NCBI GenBank assembly: GCA_036897525.1
Contig: JAYMTJ010000009.1
Coordinates: forward strand, 62,001-126,000
DNA from: Pelargonium x hortorum
Taxonomy: Eukaryota > Streptophyta > Magnoliopsida > Geraniales > Geraniaceae
Reading direction: 5' to 3'
DNA: 64,000 nt
Positions 58,200 to 64,000 of the stretch are shown in pieces (within the stretch, counting starts at the first letter, position 1; each line of letters opens with the position of its first letter). The position numbers and the translations under genes were made by a program. The notes below the pieces were generated by a model. It did no database searches, was not told the origin of the DNA, and worked only from the letters and a program-made list of their open reading frames with translations.

Positions 58200-61100
58200 C
58201 ATTTTATTTAAGTGATTTTTTTTTTTGATTCCTACCCTATTACTTACTCTTAAAGGGGCTGCTGTTGCATTTTAGAAATATTTCATTTCTAGGAGGTCCC
58301 TGTAGAGGGGATAAGACTTCTACCGACCACTTTGCTACTTACTAGTAGTGTTACAAAGCTTTAATAAGAACCCAGCTTTATTGTCTTTTATAATTATTAT
58401 AGACTGATATTTTATAGCACCTCTAAAGGAAAGGAAATACACCCACCCATATCAATAACAAGTATCTAGAATAAGCTGTATATGAACCTACTTATGTACT
58501 ACGAGTGAAGTTGGAGAATTAATTCCTTCCCCCTTGGTTGGAATTTGAGGAAGTCACTTAGTTTGACCAGGCCTCCATAAGGGATCCTTTCAGGGTCATT
58601 TTAAGGACCCCTCTTTTTTTAGAAACTTATACTTATTAGGATAAAATAAGCAGACCACCCCTATTTAATTCTAACAAGGAAAGCAGTACTTGGTTTTGTT
58701 TTGGCTAATGAAGGGTATCAAAAACGACGTATAATTTAATTAACTGGGCGGTAAAAAACACTTTGGATAAGGCATATTGCTTATATAAGGATACACGTAG
58801 ATTGGAAAGGAAACTGCGAGTTTAAAGTAGTGAAGACGGAATTAGGTCCTCTTTAATAGAAAGAAATCTTGGGTAAAGTTACAAATTGAAACTCTGCTGT
58901 AGATTCATTCTAGAAACCCTATAGGGTGCCCATGCTTTTGTGGGAAGTTTTTCTAAGTTCGAGATTAAACGAACCCGATCTTTATAGTTCAAGGCTAAAT
59001 GTCGCGGAATTGAAAGATAGAAATCTCGCCTATATCGAGTCTTATGAATAAAGCAAAGCAACTCTTCTTAAGAATTAACTCTAGGTTAATTTTAAAGTAT
59101 ATCTTTTTTGACTAAAGTCAATACGAGCCTAATTTCCACTTTAAAAGCAAGACTACCTAGTTTTTTAGAGGAATCTAAGTCCCTTGAAGTACACAAAACT
59201 ATCTCTTAAATCTTACTAGGACTAATGTGACGTGACATAAGAAATTTTGTAAAGTATTAGAGGAAACGGGTGTTTGACCCTTTTAAGTAGTCTAGCAATA
59301 GCGTTGAATTTGTAGTTACATTTACAAGCACAAAGTACCTGACCCCGGTACCTTAACTAAAGAGTACCCTATATGGGGTTCTTTTAACTCTACCTATACA
59401 AAGTTTCTCATAGTCTTTGCTAGGGAGACAAATCCTGCCTTGCATTTGACCTCATTTAAGCTTTTTAAATAAAAAACCGGGATATCTAGTTAAATTATTC
59501 GAGAAAGGTTTGCGGGCACCAAAATTATAGTACAAAACTTTCTATTTCGTTTGTAACATTTAAGGAATAAGCTCGAGCATAGACTTTCAAGGCCGGAGAT
59601 ATAGAGAATCAAGATTCAGAAATTATTCCCCTAGTGAGGGGTTCCGTGAACTCGGACGGGATAATATAAGAGTAGTTTTCTACTAAAGTGGTTGCGTTCT
59701 TTCAATTCAAAAATAGTTAAGGCTATATACAAGGTCTCGAATTACCTAGCTGCAAATTTGAAACTAAGGGTGAACGCCCGGTTCTCCTCTTATTGTGCGA
59801 GAAGCTAAGGCACACAAAAGTCGTAAACTAAATCCTGGAAATGCCCAACAAAAAAGCAATTCCGCTGTCTTTTGGACACGAAATCCTGTGTTAATACTAG
59901 AATATCCCGGAATGAGGAATACTCTTTACTTTCTATTTATACGAGAAACTCCCCAATCTAGGGGCTTCTTTGTTTATCTCAAAAACGAGGATTCCACAGG
60001 ATAAAGAGTTTGAAATCTTTGTAGTGGATTACTCAACAAGACCCCATTGAGATAAGAATAAGAAAAGCTTCTTAAGAAATTGCAATTTTTTAACTTATAG
60101 TGAGTGCTGCTTGACCTAATCTCAAAATTTGTATTATATTCGAGGGAATCTCCTTTAATATAAAGGACTCAATGCGTAAATTCCAGGAGCCGGTAGTGCA
60201 GTAGAAGCCGCCTAGGGGTTAAACTTCGCCTTTATTATTATTTATTATTAGAGGAAGCCCTTAGAGTAATCCTAAACTTCTCTAGCAAGTTGAAGAATAA
60301 GCTTATCACAGGCTAAAGCTCCCTCCCCTTCCTGAGCAAGGCCAATGGGAAGCTCTTCGTGTTAGGCTTTTTAGGATTCCCTATAAACTGAGTAGAGAAA
60401 ATATAAGGCTTTTTAGCTTTACAATGCCTACCGGGTTCCCCCTTGAAATCTTTCATAACTCCAGTAAACTGCTAAAGGAAATAAAAAGGGAATCCTGTGC
60501 AAGATTTTATGTAACTGCTTAAATAAAGTGAAATAAAGATGGCTCATAGCATTTAGTAACCCCGGAAGAGTAGAAGGTCCCTCGAAATAAATTAGAAAAA
60601 AACTCAACTCTAAATTGGCTCGGAAATAGAAGTATTAACCTTATGTCATTAAAGAAGCCCCCTATAAATTCTAAATAACGGACCTCGAATCGAGAAAGGA
60701 AATCCCAATCAAGGAATAAAAGCAAAACCTCTAATCCAAGAAATCCGCTATTGCCTATAGATTCTATCTCTTGCAATTTTAAGTATGTTACAGGTATATT
60801 TTCTCAAGAACCCCGGTCCTATATAAATGTCTAAGCCTCTCCCAAATAAGAAGCCGTTGGGTTTACTTCAAAATTTACATGTCCTTTTTTTTGCAGTTGA
60901 AGTTCTCATTAAACTAAGTAAGCTAAGGGCTCCGTCTAGTAATTAAGGGCATTCTAAGTTAAATGAAATTCTTAAAAGTAACATATTACAAAAGGCACCC
61001 TTTATCCTTCCAAGGAACTCGTTTAACTTTAAATATAGAAATGTAGATGCCACGGGATTTATATCAATGTAAGAATTAAAATACTGCTACAGAATATCCT

Positions 61101-64000
61101 TTATTCCATTCCATATGTACTCAAGTGGAAAACCTAACTATATAACCCACAATATATTTCGGATCCTTTTCAAACCCGGAATTAGACTCATCTAAAACTA
61201 GAAATTGCAATTAGGAAACCCTGCTATGCCTAAAAAAAACGGATATAGCAACAGTATACTAAAGATTCTGCGGATGCTCTTTATTGGATACACGCCCTGA
61301 CCAGCCCCGTTTTTTTAACAATGCTTCTGGTTTAACTAGCTTTCCTAGGATTCCCCTTATTTAGTTTCGAATTCTTTTCAAGATATCGCAAGATAATAAC
61401 TAACCTATACTATAGGTTTTTTTTAGATAATTAATTAAGTGCAATAAACTCAAGTCTACTTTATTAGGTAAATAGTGGGCTCACTAACTCCTTTTGTTTA
61501 CTTCAGTTAATCTACAGGGTACCCGCTGTCTGATAGATATGTTAACTCCTACCACTACACATTTCTAGGAATGTTAATACATACTCAAAAAAAAACCCCG
61601 GGGTTGCTCCTAGTTCTAAAATCTTCTCTGCAATTCACGGTCTTACTAGATAAAGGGGAATTTCTTAATGAATAGGACAAGTACAGTTATCGTAGCCAAT
61701 ATAAAAGAGGTGGGATAGGTATACCTAATCTTGTAGGTCTTAGAGAGCTCTAAAGCGGGTCTAGGTATTATGCATATGAAACAAGGTATACATAGTATTC
61801 CGGCTAAACTAAAGTATATCGATTTTAAGAAAATAGGTCCTTTTAAGATTAGGATTAGGAAAGATAGAGAATTCAATAGGTTTTACAAGTTAACAGCAAA
61901 GGACTTCCTAACTTATTAAGGGTTAGCCTAGTTAAAAGTAATGGAACTCTCTTGATTCTCTTTATTATAGTATACGGTACGCGTTTAACTTTTGTATTGT
62001 CTGTATTCTGCTAATATTTATCCATCCCCTATAAATCCAGATAATCAAGAATTCAAAGATTAAGAGTAAAAAGCTACAAAAGCAAGTAAGGGTTAAGCTA
62101 CAAATAAGATACGTGTAGTGTAGCTCTTAAGAAAGTTGTGAAGAAGGTTAAGAAAGCAAGTAAAGAAAGTAGGGCTTGCTGTGTTCCCCTGTTTCCAATT
62201 CCAGGTAGTTTAAAGTATAAGATATCAAGCCAGATAGAGGTAAGGCTGCTGATCCAGGTGAAGTAGTATAGCTAGGAAGGAAGGAAGGAAGGAAGGAAGG
62301 TAGGTACAGGTAGTAGGCATATGAAAGAAGCTATGAATGAGAGTTTTTTATTGAACAACAGAGCTTTGTTAAGGATTCCTTATTAGTCATACCCCATTTC
62401 CTTGATCCGAAAGACTCTAAAAAAAATGGCGCAGAATCTTAAGTCCTTGCTAGTAGTACTTACTTGTTTTACACTAAGTTAAATATTTCAATAGAAGCAA
62501 TAGGAAGCTCTACTCTCTAATCACTAGACTAACAGCTTTTTTTACAGAATCGGGATTCCATTGTAATACTATCTAAGGGTTGGAGAATGCTTTTGACAGA
62601 CACGCAATACAATACCCTATTTAGATTTTGCTATACCTAATATATAATATAGAAAGCTCAAGCAGTATACATAATATTCAGAGTAATATTATACGGCCCT
62701 CTACCAAAGTTTTAGACAAGAAACAAGTAAATCATGTCAAATACATATACATATAAAACTTAGAGATTCTCTATTGCACAAACCCAGAAAATGGATCCTA
62801 TTCCGGTCCTTACATATTTCATGACTGAAAGGACTTCCTTTTATCGGGATACCTACTGCAAGGGGGGATCCTTTATCTTTATGGAAATACTTCATTATAT
62901 TAGAGAAGCATTAACAGAATAACTTGTGAAAATGCAAAGGATTCTACATACATAAGAGGGAAACTGCTGGAACAGGTGCTCACATAAAGCTTTAGGATAA
63001 TGACTTTTCGGGTAAGCAAACTCCTCTACACGGAACTTCTTAACCTTTTTTTTAGCATTTTGGCTCTTGCTTCTTCAGTCACAGGGAATCCTTTTGACAA
63101 GAAACATTTCCTTATTTGTTCCGATATACAGAATTCTTTTTTCATAGACTTTGTAGAGGTAGCAAGTTGAGTTATAATACCTTACAGAGATTTTCCGTAT
63201 AACTTTAGGCACCTCTTTTTTATCTCTTCACGAGTTTAGCGAAATCTTTATTCCAATTGGATTGCAAGAGCTTCTTTACATTTTTGCACTAGAAAAAAAT
63301 CCGGACTATACCTGGAGTAGTAACCCTTAAAGAGAAAAGAAGCTGAAGGATATTTCTTTTTGTTTGTGAGTCGCCAAATTAGCTCAAATTCAATAAAAAG
63401 GCTAAACCTATCCAGATTTTTCTCGAAGAAAAGGGGGAGCCCTTGAAAAAACTAATATAGAGCACAGTATAACTCCTTGACTGGGTTAAAGTTTGAAATC
63501 TAAATTGATGAGACTTGGAGGCCCAAAACCCTCCAACTAATTTATTTGTATCTCGTTTTTTCTTAAGAGACACTTTTCTAATTCTAGTAAAGACTTTTTT
63601 TAACTTCATACCAGTCATACCAGATAGGGGCTGAAGTTTCCCCAGTATCCTTTTAATCAAACAGAGGGTAATCTACTACTTTTGTCAGGGGGTCCTTACT
63701 TAAACTGCCAAGTCTTTTGTGTCCTAAAAGGATCCCTCAAAAGCGCAGAATTCAAAAAAAGTTCAATCAAGAAAAACTCATAGGCTTCTATTCTCTTGCT
63801 GGTTAAGTTTTTTAGTCTGAGTTTATCTACCAGCGAGGGAGGGGGTGTTATACAATCTAGCTAATTAGAACATAAGGAGAAGTACTAAGTGTCGGATGCT
63901 CCGATATTTTATTAAGGGGAAACACCTATTAACAAGTATAACGCAATTCCTGTCAAGAGAAGCCTAAATTTACCGGTTATGGCAATACAAAAAAGTTAGA
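58200..64000. other. Gene-free AT-rich spacer
   Basis: No gene or convincing tRNA-like sequence found, unlike 6-53 kb. GGGTACCC lies at 61517 and GGTATACC at 61719. A purine-rich stretch (62040-62330) contains the GGAA repeat. The minus frames 60519-60776 and 63379-63660 (85 and 93 codons) carry no recognisable motif. The window ends inside spacer. Confidence 0.55.
62274..62300 (+). repeat. (GGAA)n simple repeat
   Basis: About 6.75 uninterrupted units of AGGA lie within a G/A-rich stretch. Confidence 0.95.

Larger units (their letters stand above)
55750..58200. other. Spacer patch with shared word family
   Basis: The texture is richer in C and A, with repeated variants of AGCTACAATTCC, AGCTACACCTTC and AAAGCCACAATACC. 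It shares TCAAATCTACTCTCGAAA with 3440-3457, the 28-base repeat with 9551 and GGAAGACTGAATACA with about 33543. Minus frames 56076-56291 and 56275-56529 show no family. A minus stretch at about 58020-58165 stays open apart from one TGA but matches nothing I know. Confidence 0.5.

Noticed and set aside
1-64000. CRISPR array, insertion sequence, LINE/SINE or virus-like element
   Set aside because: No regularly spaced identical repeats, no transposase or reverse-transcriptase motifs and no terminal repeats around a coding body were seen. The tRNA-like loci differ in isotype, which does not fit one SINE family.
1-64000. Mitochondrial or plastid rRNA genes
   Set aside because: I looked for GTGCCAGCAGCCGCGG, GGAATTGACGG and the 3' SSU decoding-site words and did not find them; fragmented rRNA cannot be excluded.

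Overview
This AT-rich window (about 35% G+C by eye) contains no protein-coding gene that I can support. The longest ATG-to-stop frame on either strand is 111 codons. My rough estimate for random DNA of this size and composition is a maximum of about 100-130 codons, so the short frames look like chance. I recognise no conserved protein motif, rRNA signature, CRISPR array, insertion sequence or virus-like element.

What the window does hold is a scattered set of about two dozen damaged tRNA-like sequences on both strands, roughly one per 2-3 kb between 5.9 and 53 kb. Several resemble bacterial-type organelle tRNAs of the kind found in plant mitochondria, as I remember them: Gln (twice), Phe (three copies), Lys, Gly, Glu, His, Trp, Met and an fMet-like tail. 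Almost all have broken stems, lost arms or abnormal loops. This set, the lack of genes and the base composition suggest a very large, gene-poor organelle genome, most likely mitochondrial and perhaps of a plant or alga. A gene-free nuclear or other DNA is not excluded.

Layout: most of the window (about 1-31 kb, 36-52 kb, 53-55.7 kb and 58-64 kb) is AT-rich spacer. It is studded with short palindromes whose ends are GG and CC; GGAATTCC occurs 10 times exactly, GGTATACC 6 and GGGTACCC 5. Several patches have a different texture, with fewer T/A runs, more C or purine bias and shared short words: about 3.2-4.0, 9.5-9.8, 31.3-33.9, 35.1-35.5, 52.1-53.2, 55.75-58.2 and 62.0-62.3 kb. They look like inserts or an older class of spacer and share words of 15-28 bases. 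A block at 34.1-35.1 kb carries its own direct repeats: a 370-base-offset pair and a 33-base pair. Two perfect tandem duplications (28 and 24 bases) and three simple-sequence tracts complete the list.

The observations most worth checking are the density of tRNA-like relics, the recurrent C-to-G change at one T-stem position in unrelated tRNA types, and the enrichment of GG....CC palindromes. All tRNA identities rest on recalled sequence and hand folding.
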